A stretch of 15,196 bases of DNA from an uncultured Bacteroides sp. (GTDB taxonomy: Bacteria > Bacteroidota > Bacteroidia > Bacteroidales > Bacteroidaceae). The DNA lies in assembly GCA_900542985.1 (NCBI GenBank), contig UQPQ01000057.1, positions 1-15,196 on the forward strand, given 5' to 3'. Made by a program: the position numbers and the translations under genes. The notes beneath the pieces were generated by a model, which saw nothing but the letters and a program-made list of their open reading frames with translations, made no database searches and was not told the origin of the DNA. Within the stretch, counting starts at the first letter, position 1, and every line of letters starts with the position of its first letter. This document shows, one piece after another, positions 1 to 9,743 of the stretch.

Positions 1-36
1 GTTGCTCAGGAACTTATAAATAAAGTTAAATTATAG
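1..36 (+). CDS. Possible 3' end of a convergent plus-strand gene (partial)
   Basis: Frame 1 from the window edge reads V-A-Q-E-L-I-N-K-V-K-L and then stops at TAG (34-36). The other two forward frames stop within the first 21 bases. The peptide is amphipathic and looks like an ordinary protein C-terminus, and a convergent gene would fit the inverted repeat that follows. Eleven codons are far too few to assign a family, so this is a weak call that depends on sequence outside the window. Confidence 0.25.
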   Translation, partial: VAQELINKVKL

Positions 37-61
37 TGTTGCGGAATTAAGGATGTTTAAG

Positions 62-156
62 TTTCTGATACAAAATTGAATGATAAATCTGAAAAGAATA
101 TGAAATATTCTATTTTCCCTACTTCCATATTCAAATATTTTATCGTGTATCAGAAA
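62..156. repeat. Inverted repeat with 11-bp arms downstream of the histidine kinase
   Basis: TTTCTGATACA (62-72) and TGTATCAGAAA (146-156) are perfect reverse complements, 73 bp apart. Between them GAATATG (96-102) can pair with CATATTC (127-133), and GAATAT/ATATTC (96-101 and 105-110) forms a small competing hairpin, so an RNA from either strand could fold into a long, AT-rich, interrupted stem. Neither side has a T-run, so it is not a classical intrinsic terminator. It lies in the spacer after the kinase stop codon and may mark the end of the transcription unit. Confidence 0.5.
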
Positions 157-184
157 ACCCTCCAAACATAATAAAACAGTCTTT

Positions 185-1456
185 TCACTCCCTACTTACC
201 TTAAATACATGATAACCATCTTTATAAGTATATCGTATCGATAAATGCGCAGCTTTACAGATAGAATCGACCAATGCCAATCCTAAACCTGTCGATCCTT
301 CTTTTTTCTTCCCCTGATAGAAACGCTCAAAAATACGGTTCTCATCCAATGGCTCTTCTCCTGTATTACTGATAGTAAACGATTCTGAATCTACTTTTAT
401 ATGAATTGCCCCGTCATCCACATTATGCACAAATGCATTCTTCAACAAATTAGAAACCAAAGTAGAAGCCAGCGAGTCATTCATTTGCACACAGAAGGAA
501 GCATTATTTTCTACCTCTACTGTGATATGCCGATAAGCATACACCTCCTGGTAGTCGTCCAGATAACGTTCCAGAAGATGATCAAAACAAACCGATGTAT
601 TTTCTGCAAATTGTCCGTTTTCTATTTTGCACAAAAGCAAAAGCGACTTGTTCATCCGTGTCAGGTTTTCCAGTGTCTGATGAGTTTTCATCAATTCACC
701 CAATTGCTTTTCTGTCAGGCTTTCGTCTTCCATCAGCATTTCCAGTCTGTTGCGGCAAATGGCTAAAGGAGTCTGCATTTCATGTGAAGCATTACCTATA
801 AAAAGTTTCTGTTGCTCGTACAACTGCTCACTGCGCTGAGAGGATAGTAAAACCACTTCATTCAATTTATGAAACTCTGTAATGCGTGTTGTATTTTCCA
901 GTGGCTTATTCTGATGCCCCAGACGATAATGGTCAAGCCAATCTAAAAGATTATACAAAGGTTTCATATTCCGGTGGAAAACCCATGCATTCAGCAATAC
1001 AATCATCAACAGCAGCACTACATACAAAAAGATAATCCATCCCAAGATGGCCTGCCTCAAATCGTATTTTTCAATAGTAGGAGTATACACCACCAGCTCC
1101 ATAAACTGTCCCTCTTCTGTCTCAAAAATCACAGTAAGCACACGGGCCGGCTCTGTTTCTCCCTTGTCGGTAATATACACCATTTCATCATGGAAAGACA
1201 AATGAGGGTAAGTCTGGGCATATTCCCTGCTCACCTCGTACAAATAGTACTGATTGTTGGTTCCGTTATTCTCCGACGGCAGTTCATCCCCCGACAATGA
1301 ACGGACAATCAGGCGTTCGGCATAATCGGACAGCGAATCATCCACTTCATCATTAATTTCTTCTACCATGGCCAGATAAAAGAAAGCAGCCCAAAGCGCC
1401 AGGATTACCGTCAGAGCCAGCGATATACGGGATAAAACCAAATGAAACAGTTTCAT
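185..1456 (-). CDS. Membrane sensor histidine kinase of a two-component system
   Basis: This 423-residue protein should autophosphorylate on histidine in response to an unknown signal and pass phosphate to the response regulator encoded just upstream. A first membrane segment (about 10-30) and a second (about 137-160) enclose a roughly 105-residue extracytoplasmic region with no family I recognise. A HAMP-like linker follows (about 161-205, including P166 and E194). The HisKA H-box NASHEMQTPL places the phospho-acceptor at H225. The ATPase domain shows the N-box LLKNAFVHN (N340), an F-box IFERFY (375-380) and the G2 box GSTGLGLAL (387-395). The G1 box reads ISNTGE, with Asn where many kinases have Asp; related Bacteroidetes kinases also show this. 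Its ATG overlaps the regulator's TGA (ATGA, 1456-1453), implying translational coupling. The family call is firm; the ligand is unknown. Confidence 0.95.
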   Translation of the reverse strand: MKLFHLVLSRISLALTVILALWAAFFYLAMVEEINDEVDDSLSDYAERLIVRSLSGDELPSENNGTNNQYYLYEVSREYAQTYPHLSFHDEMVYITDKGETEPARVLTVIFETEEGQFMELVVYTPTIEKYDLRQAILGWIIFLYVVLLLMIVLLNAWVFHRNMKPLYNLLDWLDHYRLGHQNKPLENTTRITEFHKLNEVVLLSSQRSEQLYEQQKLFIGNASHEMQTPLAICRNRLEMLMEDESLTEKQLGELMKTHQTLENLTRMNKSLLLLCKIENGQFAENTSVCFDHLLERYLDDYQEVYAYRHITVEVENNASFCVQMNDSLASTLVSNLLKNAFVHNVDDGAIHIKVDSESFTISNTGEEPLDENRIFERFYQGKKKEGSTGLGLALVDSICKAAHLSIRYTYKDGYHVFKVSRE

Positions 1457-2130
1457 TCTACAACAAATTTATAGCCAAATCCATATACAGCTTTCAGTTC
1501 CGGAGTAGCACCGGCGTCTTTCAGATGCTTACGCAAATTCTTAATCTGCGCATAGATAAAATCGAAATTATCTACCTGGTCGATATGGTCTCCCCATACA
1601 GACTCTGCCAATGTATTTTTATTGACCAGTCTTCCCGGACGTGACATAAAATAAAAGAGAATATCGTACTCCTTCCGGTTCAGTTCAAGTTCTTTTCCAT
1701 TTACCGTCACTTTATAATCATCCGGATTTATTTCAATATTGCCATACTGAACCAGCTTCTTTCCTTCCCGATGATTCCGTCGTAAAAGACTTTTGATACG
1801 TGCATGAAGTTCAGCCAGATGGAAAGGCTTAGGAAGATAGTCATCTGCTCCCAAGTCTAATCCTGCCACCTTATCTTCTATGGAATCTTTAGCCGACAGA
1901 ATAATCACATTAGGATGTTTTCCCATATCGTGAAACTCTTTCAAAAGGTCAAGCCCGTTTCCATCGGGTAACATGATATCCAATAAGATACAATCGTAAT
2001 CGTAATCTTCTACCTTGTATAAAGCAGTTTTATAATCTGGAGCTTCCGCTACTATATAGCGTTCTTTTTCCAAAGAGCGTACGATGATTTCGCGTAAATC
2101 GGCATCATCTTCTACAATCAGAATTTTCAT
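1453..2130 (-). CDS. OmpR/PhoB-family response regulator
   Basis: This is the cytoplasmic DNA-binding partner of the downstream kinase, 225 residues from the chosen start. The receiver domain (1-115) has the acidic pair E7/D8/D9 in ILIVEDDAD, the phospho-acceptor D51 in LLDIMLPDG, S79 at the Thr/Ser switch position, and K101 in YLPKPF. The C-terminal half (about 125-225) is a winged-helix domain with the usual LNRKEYDIL and AVYGFGYKF strings. The open frame extends 10 codons further to an ATG at 2160, but MKILIVEDD is the standard beginning of this family. The extra codons (IYLQKHDLP) would also cross a candidate promoter box at 2149-2156, so I start at 2130. The regulon is unknown. It lies just after the glgP terminator, which may allow some co-expression with the glycogen genes, but that link is inference. 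Confidence 0.93.
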   Translation of the reverse strand: MKILIVEDDADLREIIVRSLEKERYIVAEAPDYKTALYKVEDYDYDCILLDIMLPDGNGLDLLKEFHDMGKHPNVIILSAKDSIEDKVAGLDLGADDYLPKPFHLAELHARIKSLLRRNHREGKKLVQYGNIEINPDDYKVTVNGKELELNRKEYDILFYFMSRPGRLVNKNTLAESVWGDHIDQVDNFDFIYAQIKNLRKHLKDAGATPELKAVYGFGYKFVVE

Positions 2131-2148
2131 AGGCAAATCATGTTTTTG

Positions 2149-2156
2149 CAAATATA
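2149..2156 (-). promoter_or_regulatory. Candidate Bacteroides-type -7 box for the two-component operon
   Basis: On the minus strand the octamer TATATTTG matches the Bacteroides sigma-ABfr -7 consensus TAnnTTTG. Transcription would begin about 2142, leaving a leader of only about a dozen bases before the ATG at 2130. No clear TTTG -33 element is seen 19-21 bp upstream, where the glgP terminator stem lies, so the promoter is weak, activator-dependent or a chance match. Confidence 0.4.
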
Positions 2157-2168
2157 TCAAAGAAACAT

Positions 2169-2216
2169 AAAAAACCGCATGTATCCACCGGAAAATCCGG
2201 CTTCTACATGCGGTTT
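2169..2216 (-). terminator. Two-part hairpin terminator after glgP
   Basis: A perfect 12-bp outer stem joins 2172-2183 with 2205-2216 (AAACCGCATGTA on one strand). Inside it, after a 4-nt by 4-nt internal loop, a 5-bp stem (2188-2192 with 2196-2200, CCGGA/TCCGG) closes a 3-nt loop. Read on the minus strand, the structure is followed by a run of six T. This is a convincing rho-independent terminator, 35 bp past the glgP stop codon. On the plus strand only three T follow, so it is directional. Confidence 0.88.
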
Positions 2217-2250
2217 CATAAATATTTAATTATGTGCTTTCTACTTCATA

Positions 2251-4818
2251 TTATGCATTGAACCAGCGTACATAGCAGAAATCCTGACGATGAGGCAGAT
2301 CAGCATGTTTCGGGAACATACGATAAGCTACTTTAAAGCTTCCGGCATTAGACAAGCTGTGAACCATCTGGAAGGTATACAAATTGCCTTCGCGTTTGAT
2401 CAGATCCATTGGGGTAACAGAATAAATGTGTTCTTTACCTTCCACATTTGTATAAGTTACTACCATTTCTACACTTACAACATCGTCCAAACCTTTTTCA
2501 TCGATCACACAAGTAATTGTATAGTCTTTTCCGCTTTCTACATTACCCTGACGAAGTTCTTCGCACTTGTCTACAGATACAATTTCAATTGAATCCCATT
2601 TTTCTGCAACTTCTTCTTTCCATTTAGCCAGTTCTTTTACTTTAGTAAAGTCATTTGCAGCCAAAGAGTGGAAGTGTGAAGCTTCTTTTTCATAGAACTT
2701 AGCATAGTAATCATCAAGCTGACGCTTCATTGTATAATGAGGAGCTACCTGTGCTATAGAGTTCTTAATGGTCTTAATCCATCCTTCAGAATAGCCTTTC
2801 TTATTACGTGCATAATACAACGGAAGGATTTCAGTTTCCAAAATACTATAAATAGTAGCTGCATCCAGCTGGTCTTGGTGTTCCTGATTCTGATAAGTAC
2901 GTTTTTCGGTCAAAGCCCATCCTGCACCTTCACGATAGCCTTCCAGCCACCATCCGTCAAGTACAGAGAAGTTTACCACACCGTTCATCAACGCTTTTTC
3001 ACCAGATGTACCTGATGCTTCGAGCGGACGTGTCGGAGTGTTCATCCAGATATCTACTCCAGAAACAAGACGACGAGCCAGTTTCATATCGTAATTTTCG
3101 AGGAAGATAATCTTACCCAAGAATTCCGGACGTTTAGATATTTCTACAATCTTCTTGATTAATCCCTGTCCAGCTCCATCGTGTGGGTGTGCTTTTCCGG
3201 CAAACAAGAACTGTACCGGATAATCAGGATTATTTACAATCTTAGACAAACGATCCAAATCGGTAAACAACAAATGTGCACGTTTGTATGTTGCAAAACG
3301 ACGAGCAAAACCAATAAGCAATGCATTCGGATTGATTTTATCCATCAAAGAAACAACACGAGAAGGATCTCCCTGGTTCTTCAACCAAGTGTCGCGGAAC
3401 TGATTACGGATATAATCAATCAATTTATTCTTCAATGCAACACGAGTGTTCCAGATTTCTTCATCAGGAACATTATAGATAGCTTCCCAAATCTTCGGAT
3501 TAGACTGGTCTTTCAAGAAGTTCTTGTCGAAATATTTGTTATACAATTTCTTCCATTCAGAAGCACACCAAGTGGGGAAATGTACACCATTGGTAACATA
3601 ACCTACATGATTTTCTTCAGGGAAGTATCCTTTCCAAATACCAGCAAACATTTCCTGAGAAACTTTTCCGTGCAACCAGCTTACACCGTTTACTTCCTGA
3701 CATGTATTGCATGCGAAAGTAGACATACAGAAACGTTCATTCGGATCACCCGGATTAATACGTCCCAAGTTCATCAAATCTTCCCATGAGATACCCATAC
3801 GCTGAGGATATCCGCCCATATATTTACCAAACAAGCCTTCGTCGAAATAATCGTGACCTGCAGGTACAGGAGTATGAACAGTATAAAGAGAAGAAGCACG
3901 AACAACTTCCAAAGCTTCATCGAAAGACATTCCACCTTCTACGTAATCGCACAAACGCTGTACATTACACAATGCAGCATGTCCCTCATTGCAATGATAA
4001 ATATCTTTCTTTATTCCTAATCTCTTCAGCAGCAATACACCACCGATACCCAACAGAATTTCCTGTTTCAAGCGGTTTTCCCAGTCACCACCATACAACT
4101 GATGTGTAATCGGACGGTCGAACTCGCTATTCATTTCATTATCTGTATCAAGCAAATACAAAGGTACACGACCTACATTTACTCTCCATACATATGCATG
4201 TACGTAATAGTTCAGATAAGGAACATCGAGTACCAAAGGTTTTCCATTTTCATCGTTTACACGTTCAAGGGGCAAACTGCCAAAGTTTTGTGCTTCATAA
4301 TTAGCAATTTGCTGGCCGTCCATAGAAAGGCTCTGGCTAAAATAACCATAACGGTACAAGAAACCGACAGCACACATATCTACATTACTGTCTGAAGCTT
4401 CTTTCAAATAGTCGCCGGCCAATACACCTAAACCTCCAGAGTAGATTTTTAATACATGAGTCAGACCATATTCCATACAGAAATATGCTACTGACGGACG
4501 TTTTGAATCAGGCTTTTCATTTATATACGCCTTGAACTTTGCGTAAATGTCGTCGATTTTTTTCAAAACTCCTTTATTTTCAGACAAAGCCTCTAATTTT
4601 TCATAGCTTAGACGTTCCAATAATGCAACCGGATTCTGAGCAACAATCTGCCACAGCTCTGGATCCAACTCTTTAAACATTTCAGTTGCCTCATCATTCC
4701 AAGCCCACCAGATATTGCGAGCCATTTCTTCCAACATCTTCAGAGATTCCGGAATACGAGATTTTACATTAATCTCTCTCCAAACCGGAGCATTAGCATA
4801 ATTAGTTTTAACTTTCAT
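2251..4818 (-). CDS. glgP: Alpha-glucan (glycogen) phosphorylase, GT35
   Basis: This enzyme releases glucose-1-phosphate from the non-reducing ends of glycogen or maltodextrin, using pyridoxal phosphate, in the cytoplasm. The 855-residue protein has the N-terminal extension typical of the bacterial alpha-glucan phosphorylase subfamily (DUF3417-like, about 10-100, with [10 protein letters not shown]). Active-site strings follow in order: [18 protein letters not shown] (126-143), HCNEGHAAL (275-283), [12 protein letters not shown] (493-504) and [14 protein letters not shown] (590-603), where K598 is the expected PLP Schiff-base lysine. The last ~120 residues form a mostly beta-rich extension; I do not know its role. 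The gene starts 10 bp after the glycogen synthase stop codon, so both are almost surely co-transcribed and would run the storage and release arms of one cycle. Branching and debranching enzymes are not in this window. I see no frameshift or missing catalytic residue. Confidence 0.97.
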   Translation of the reverse strand: MKVKTNYANAPVWREINVKSRIPESLKMLEEMARNIWWAWNDEATEMFKELDPELWQIVAQNPVALLERLSYEKLEALSENKGVLKKIDDIYAKFKAYINEKPDSKRPSVAYFCMEYGLTHVLKIYSGGLGVLAGDYLKEASDSNVDMCAVGFLYRYGYFSQSLSMDGQQIANYEAQNFGSLPLERVNDENGKPLVLDVPYLNYYVHAYVWRVNVGRVPLYLLDTDNEMNSEFDRPITHQLYGGDWENRLKQEILLGIGGVLLLKRLGIKKDIYHCNEGHAALCNVQRLCDYVEGGMSFDEALEVVRASSLYTVHTPVPAGHDYFDEGLFGKYMGGYPQRMGISWEDLMNLGRINPGDPNERFCMSTFACNTCQEVNGVSWLHGKVSQEMFAGIWKGYFPEENHVGYVTNGVHFPTWCASEWKKLYNKYFDKNFLKDQSNPKIWEAIYNVPDEEIWNTRVALKNKLIDYIRNQFRDTWLKNQGDPSRVVSLMDKINPNALLIGFARRFATYKRAHLLFTDLDRLSKIVNNPDYPVQFLFAGKAHPHDGAGQGLIKKIVEISKRPEFLGKIIFLENYDMKLARRLVSGVDIWMNTPTRPLEASGTSGEKALMNGVVNFSVLDGWWLEGYREGAGWALTEKRTYQNQEHQDQLDAATIYSILETEILPLYYARNKKGYSEGWIKTIKNSIAQVAPHYTMKRQLDDYYAKFYEKEASHFHSLAANDFTKVKELAKWKEEVAEKWDSIEIVSVDKCEELRQGNVESGKDYTITCVIDEKGLDDVVSVEMVVTYTNVEGKEHIYSVTPMDLIKREGNLYTFQMVHSLSNAGSFKVAYRMFPKHADLPHRQDFCYVRWFNA

Positions 4819-4828
4819 ATCTTTAAAT

Positions 4829-6514
4829 TTAATTTAAGGATTTCTCAACTTTAAAAGAAAGGCGTTTGGAAGCATTGCGTAAAGCAATATCATATGCTCT
4901 ATAATAAGCTTCTATAAAGTGTTTCCAAAGTGCTTTCTCGGCTATTTTAGCCGCATTATTACGTATTTTATTAATTTCTGTTTCTGACAGAGAAGAGAAC
5001 TCGGATATTGTATCTTTAATAGTATCAGCTACTTCCGAATAGTTATAATCGGTACGATGAATTACCTTTACTCCATCCTGTAATACTCCCGGACGGCCTT
5101 TCAACGAATTCACCCATAGGCCAAATCCTGCGAGGTCTGTAGTAATAGTAGGAACTTTAAATGCAATACTTTCAAGAGGAGTATATCCCCATGGTTCGTA
5201 ATAGGAAGGATATACACTCAAATCTGTTCCTATTATCAAATCGTAGTACAATTCATTTAAAATACCATCCTTTCCATCCAGATAACATGGCACAAAAATT
5301 ACCTTTACTCTTGAATCTGCAGCATTCGACATATCCAGATACTTCAACATATCAAGTACCTGATCGTGATTCATATTATGCAGCCAGTGTGTAATAAACG
5401 GACACTCCAATGGAGTATTGAATGTTTCCTTGCTATCCAAACGCTTACGCAAATCTTCACGAGGCTCCCCTACCCATCCTGGTACATTGATAAATGCCAG
5501 AACTTCTTTTTTCAGATTTTTATCTCGTGTCAATCGGTTCAATGCTTCCAGATATACATTAATACCTTTGTTCTTGAACTCATAGCGTCCACTGGTACCA
5601 ATAATCATCGTATCATCCCCCAACTGAGTGCCTAACAAAGCATTAGCCATGGTAAGCAAAGTTTTCCGTGCCTTTTTCCGCTTATTGGCAAACTTTGTTC
5701 CTTTGGGCACAAAGTCATCCTCAAAGCCATTCATCAGAATCACATCAGCAGGTTTTTCAAGTAATTCCTTACATTCGTTATTGGTAATTTCACTCACAGT
5801 CGTAAAGCAGTCTACATGATGAGCTGTTTGTTTTTCAATAGAATGCTTAGATTGCATATTGAGTTCCTGAGCCATCTGATCTCCGTTATAAGCAAACAGA
5901 TAATCATAAAGAGGTTTATTGTTTCCGGCTATCGAACGACCAATGGAAGTCGCATGTGTAGTAAAAATAGTAGCAATCTGCGGAACTGCTTTCTGCACAT
6001 AAAGGGCTCCCATTCCTGTCATCCACTCATGTGCCTGATATACGACCTTATCTTGCAGAGTCAAATTATAACGATAAAAACTTTCTACAACCTTTCCTGC
6101 AGCATATGAAAACATGGATGCTTCATCATAATCTCCATAAGCATGCAAAGAATCAACTTGAAAGTCTTCCCACATTTTTGTGTAGATCTCATTCTTTTCC
6201 GAAAAGAAAGGAGTAAAATCAACTAAAATAGCGATAGGATTCCCTGGAATATTCCATCTTCCAATACGAATCTTTAAATGATCACTCTCTATTGCGTGTT
6301 TACGCCATTCTTTCAGGCATTCATTATCCTCAATAAATAAAGGATTTTCTTTTCCTATCCATACATCCGGACCTATAAAATAAATCTTATCAGGAAAAGC
6401 ATCTTGCAAAGTTTTTGCTCTTGTGGAAAGAACTGTGTAAATTCCTCCAACCTTATTACATACTTCCCAACTTGATTCAAATATATAATCAGGAGTCAAA
6501 AGTTGCATTGTCAT
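4829..6514 (-). CDS. Glycogen synthase, GT3 (animal/fungal-type) family
   Basis: This cytoplasmic enzyme probably extends alpha-1,4-glucan chains. GT3 synthases normally use UDP-glucose, unlike the ADP-glucose-using GlgA (GT5) of most bacteria. The donor-loop string [12 protein letters not shown] (21-32) near the N-terminus and [15 protein letters not shown] (435-449) with E440 and E448 are the family hallmarks; the second closely matches the eukaryotic GYS form. [13 protein letters not shown] (160-172) and TTHATSIGR (185-193) are also typical. At 561 residues it lacks the long regulatory ends of the animal enzymes. Two in-frame ATGs (6514 and 6508, M1 and M3) are both possible starts; neither has a clear ribosome site. 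It leads a two-gene unit with glgP. No frameshift or lost catalytic residue is seen. The GT3 assignment is strong; donor choice is inferred from the family. Confidence 0.93.
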   Translation of the reverse strand: MTMQLLTPDYIFESSWEVCNKVGGIYTVLSTRAKTLQDAFPDKIYFIGPDVWIGKENPLFIEDNECLKEWRKHAIESDHLKIRIGRWNIPGNPIAILVDFTPFFSEKNEIYTKMWEDFQVDSLHAYGDYDEASMFSYAAGKVVESFYRYNLTLQDKVVYQAHEWMTGMGALYVQKAVPQIATIFTTHATSIGRSIAGNNKPLYDYLFAYNGDQMAQELNMQSKHSIEKQTAHHVDCFTTVSEITNNECKELLEKPADVILMNGFEDDFVPKGTKFANKRKKARKTLLTMANALLGTQLGDDTMIIGTSGRYEFKNKGINVYLEALNRLTRDKNLKKEVLAFINVPGWVGEPREDLRKRLDSKETFNTPLECPFITHWLHNMNHDQVLDMLKYLDMSNAADSRVKVIFVPCYLDGKDGILNELYYDLIIGTDLSVYPSYYEPWGYTPLESIAFKVPTITTDLAGFGLWVNSLKGRPGVLQDGVKVIHRTDYNYSEVADTIKDTISEFSSLSETEINKIRNNAAKIAEKALWKHFIEAYYRAYDIALRNASKRLSFKVEKSLN

Positions 6515-6572
6515 CTTTTATAGTATTTTCTAAGTCAAGCGCGAATTTATAAAAAAGGATGAATATAACGAA

Positions 6573-6580
6573 CAAATTCA
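6573..6580 (-). promoter_or_regulatory. Weak candidate -7 box for the glycogen operon
   Basis: TGAATTTG on the minus strand differs from the Bacteroides consensus TAnnTTTG at one position and would give a leader of roughly 50 nt. No TTTG -33 element is apparent. The 220-bp spacer after the V-ATPase terminator must hold a promoter for these genes, and this is the closest match I see. TATAGTTTG near 6688-6696 is an alternative with one extra spacer base. Confidence 0.25.
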
Positions 6581-6730
6581 CGCATAATATTATTCTAACA
6601 GAGGATAATCGGTCTTTAACTGGATATCAGACATCTAAAAAGGTATTGATTTCACAAATTACATGACATTACAACCTATAGAATAATCAAACTATACTAA
6701 AGATACACAGTCTATATACTTTATCATGTA

Positions 6731-6770
6731 CAAAAAAATATCCGGTACGAGATAAACTCATACCGGATAT
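6731..6770 (-). terminator. Intrinsic terminator of the V-ATPase operon
   Basis: A perfect 10-bp stem pairs 6738-6747 with 6761-6770 (ATATCCGGTA/TACCGGATAT). In the minus-strand RNA it continues through a G-U pair and three more pairs (GAG/CTC) to a 5-nt loop. Seven T follow on the minus strand. It sits 24 bp past the K stop codon and separates the ATPase genes from the glycogen genes. Confidence 0.92.
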
Positions 6771-6794
6771 CTACATATTACTTTTTTATTATAT

Positions 6795-7268
<474 letters not shown>

Positions 7269-7315
7269 TTAATTTTTGTTTTTATTATTATCTTTCTTTT
7301 AAAAGTTGTAACACT

Positions 7316-9121
7316 TTAGTTTTTAAAAGGTTTGTACTCCTTGCCTCCTCCTTCGTAACCGGCATTTTTGAAAAACTCTACAAAAGTAAGACGCATAGGG
7401 TGTACCATAGCTCCCAATACATTCATAAATATATTGATGGCATGTCCTATTACAAAGATCAACACCATTATAATAGGTCCTGCTACTGCATTGTCAGGAC
7501 TCATTCCAACAGCCAAACTGTTAAATACGCTTGCCAAAATACCACCGGATAGTCCTAAAGCAAACAAACGAACGTATGAAAGGATATCACCTAACAAACC
7601 TGTAGCCATATTGTAACTATCCCATAAGCCTAAGCCTATGTTGACAAAAATATTTTTTCCCGGACTGTTATACAAATAAGCCATCAACGCTCCTATTATT
7701 AATATAACTGCATGTACGGTTCCTCCCATCGGCATTACAGCCGGTGCAGCAAATGCAATAGCTGTACTTACCAGAATAAGAATCCAGCCAATAGTAGCAA
7801 TTGCATATTTTACACCAAACTGAATCGTCTGATTGACAGCTTTCAGAATCATACCAAAAATAATCTGCACTCCTCCCAAGATTAAAGAAAGATTAAACAT
7901 TTGCTGATTATCCAGCGAAATGGTTTCCTTCATACTTTGGAAAAATGGAATATTGATATCATACAAGTTGAAACCAAAACAAGTACCAGTCAATAATCCG
8001 CAAACCATTGTGGAAGCTCCCAATAACTGTACCAACGTCAGTATGGATTTCATAGAACTGCTAAGTTGTTTTGCCACGATTCTATATATTGTTACAGCAA
8101 GCACCATGAACAATCCGTATCCACTGTCTCCCAAACAAAGCCCAAAAAAGAGCATAAAGAATGGGGCAAAGAATGGAGTCAGATCAAGCTCATTGTATTT
8201 CGGCAACATATATAGTTTCATAATAGGCTCAAACAAGCGGAAGAACCCTTTATTATTCAACAAAATAGGCACATTGTCTTCCGGAGTAGGATCTGCAATC
8301 TCATAATAAGCATCCTGCGTACTCAAAAATTGTTTGATTTCTTCTATACGTTGTGCAGGAGCCCATCCTTCCAACAACATCAACTTGTTGTCTGCCAAAG
8401 AGTCTGTATTCAAAACAACCTTAGAAAATTCTATTTGAGAATGTATAGCAGCCTGTGCAGCCTGCAAATCTGGAATTACAGTCTCTGCCATTTTTTTCAA
8501 ATGAGAGGCTAATTCCTCGTCCTCTTTATGTAAACCTTCTACTTGTGCCTGTAATACATTCAGACTTTGCTCCGGTAATTTAATAGCTTCTACATCAAGT
8601 TCTACACATTGATCTACTGATGTAATGGTTACAAAATATATTTTTGAACCAACGCGATTTATTTCCGTAGCATTATAGCAATCAACCCAACTCGGATCAA
8701 ATTGTTTCTCTGCACAAACAAAGAAATTAATTTGATAACCGGCATCATGCAAGCGATGTATATCCTCAGGATTAAAATTGCCCCACGCTTCCAATGCTGA
8801 AACTTCTTTTTCTGCAGTCTGCAAACGATGAGCAACTTGCTGGCGTGCCTGCAACAAAGATTCAATCTCCTTCAAGGCCTGTTCGCCTCGCAACGCATCA
8901 CCTACATGCTTTTCTGCCTCTACTCCTTGAGTTTGCATCAATTTAATAGCTGCAGAATAGCGACCAGACAAACGAATACTATCTTGCAAAGAAGTATTTT
9001 CAGCACCTCCCTGAGCTCTTTCTGCGATATGTACTACTCCTAACTCACGAATACTTTTCAAAAAAGCATCGTATTCTTTATGGTAGACTAAGAAAGTGAG
9101 TTTCTTCATTTTAGCAATCAT
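7316..9121 (-). CDS. ntpI: V-type ATPase membrane stator subunit I (a-type)
   Basis: Subunit I supplies the ion half-channels next to the K ring and anchors the peripheral stalk. The 601-residue protein has a soluble N-terminal half (about 1-310) with helical, coiled-coil-prone stretches (about 78-112 and 186-235). The membrane half contains about seven or eight helices. Family strings are GDSGYG (331-336), YVRLFALGLSGG (516-527) with R518 as the likely ring-facing arginine, and GHAINIFMNVLGAMVHPMRL (559-578), where R577 may be the second conserved arginine. Its ATG (9121-9119) overlaps the subunit D stop codon as ATGA, so translation is probably coupled. MKKL at residue 5 is an alternative start, but the overlap favours the first ATG. 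Length is normal for bacterial forms. Confidence 0.96.
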   Translation of the reverse strand: MIAKMKKLTFLVYHKEYDAFLKSIRELGVVHIAERAQGGAENTSLQDSIRLSGRYSAAIKLMQTQGVEAEKHVGDALRGEQALKEIESLLQARQQVAHRLQTAEKEVSALEAWGNFNPEDIHRLHDAGYQINFFVCAEKQFDPSWVDCYNATEINRVGSKIYFVTITSVDQCVELDVEAIKLPEQSLNVLQAQVEGLHKEDEELASHLKKMAETVIPDLQAAQAAIHSQIEFSKVVLNTDSLADNKLMLLEGWAPAQRIEEIKQFLSTQDAYYEIADPTPEDNVPILLNNKGFFRLFEPIMKLYMLPKYNELDLTPFFAPFFMLFFGLCLGDSGYGLFMVLAVTIYRIVAKQLSSSMKSILTLVQLLGASTMVCGLLTGTCFGFNLYDINIPFFQSMKETISLDNQQMFNLSLILGGVQIIFGMILKAVNQTIQFGVKYAIATIGWILILVSTAIAFAAPAVMPMGGTVHAVILIIGALMAYLYNSPGKNIFVNIGLGLWDSYNMATGLLGDILSYVRLFALGLSGGILASVFNSLAVGMSPDNAVAGPIIMVLIFVIGHAINIFMNVLGAMVHPMRLTFVEFFKNAGYEGGGKEYKPFKN

Positions 9122-9723
9122 ACTTCAGCCTCCTTTCTTTTCTCTTGAATAGACTTCAGAATTTTCTGTGAAGATTTAGACAAATTCTCCTCATCCTCCA
9201 TAAACCGCTTAATCTTTCTCAAGGCATCTTGATAACCGGGAATCTGGACTTTTTCAAAAAGATTCACTTTCTGAGTAGTCTTTTTACGCGCATGTTCCAG
9301 CAAGCCTAATTTGGCTAGCGTAAATTCGCGCTCTACCGCTGTTTGCGCCAATCCTTTCAGCAAATGAATTCCATCTGCATACCATTTTGGACTGCAAAAC
9401 AAACTAAACGGACGAATTTCAAAATCAACATCTTCCAGCAAAGGAACACGAACACCGGCAATTTTACGAACTCCCAAATGTACATCCTTTACTTTAATTA
9501 ATGATGCATCAAATTCATTCCAGAGTGCGAACATGGCTTCGTATGTCTGAATCTGAACTTCCAGACGTTTCTCCAGTTCCAAAGCTTCTGTTTTGCAGCG
9601 CTTTACTTCGAGGCGCAATGCACTTTCCTTATTCTTTATAATAGGAAGTGTACGCACACGAACTTTGAGCTGCTTCTCAAGCTGTTGCAATGAAGTCTTG
9701 TTATATTGAAATTTTATAGCCAT
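9118..9723 (-). CDS. ntpD: V-type ATPase central-stalk subunit D
   Basis: Subunit D is the rotor shaft that turns inside the A3B3 head and passes torque to the K ring. The 201-residue protein begins MAIKFQYNKTSLQQLEKQL, the usual D-family start. Long N-terminal (about 8-75) and C-terminal (about 150-198) charged helices would pair as an antiparallel coiled coil, with a short globular part between them containing ARVPLLEDV-like sequence (GVRVPLLEDVDFEI, 129-142). It starts 20 bp after subunit B and overlaps subunit I by 4 bp. In better-known enzymes D binds subunit F; no F gene is visible in this operon. Confidence 0.93.
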   Translation of the reverse strand: MAIKFQYNKTSLQQLEKQLKVRVRTLPIIKNKESALRLEVKRCKTEALELEKRLEVQIQTYEAMFALWNEFDASLIKVKDVHLGVRKIAGVRVPLLEDVDFEIRPFSLFCSPKWYADGIHLLKGLAQTAVEREFTLAKLGLLEHARKKTTQKVNLFEKVQIPGYQDALRKIKRFMEDEENLSKSSQKILKSIQEKRKEAEV

Positions 9724-9743
9724 CTCTCTGTTAATTTAATGGA

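Noticed and set aside
2131..2160. Upstream ATG giving the response regulator ten extra N-terminal residues
   Set aside because: Receiver domains start at the MKILIVEDD methionine, and the extra codons span the candidate -7 box, so they would not be in an mRNA started there.
3181..3789. A 202-codon plus-strand open frame inside glgP
   Set aside because: It is antisense to a phosphorylase with all catalytic motifs intact, has no recognisable domain, and is rich in I, F, T, Q and R as expected from reverse-strand reading of an AT-rich gene.
9109..9121. Second methionine (residue 5) as the start of subunit I
   Set aside because: The first ATG makes a 4-bp ATGA overlap with subunit D, a common coupling arrangement, and subunit I proteins often begin MI-x-KMKK.
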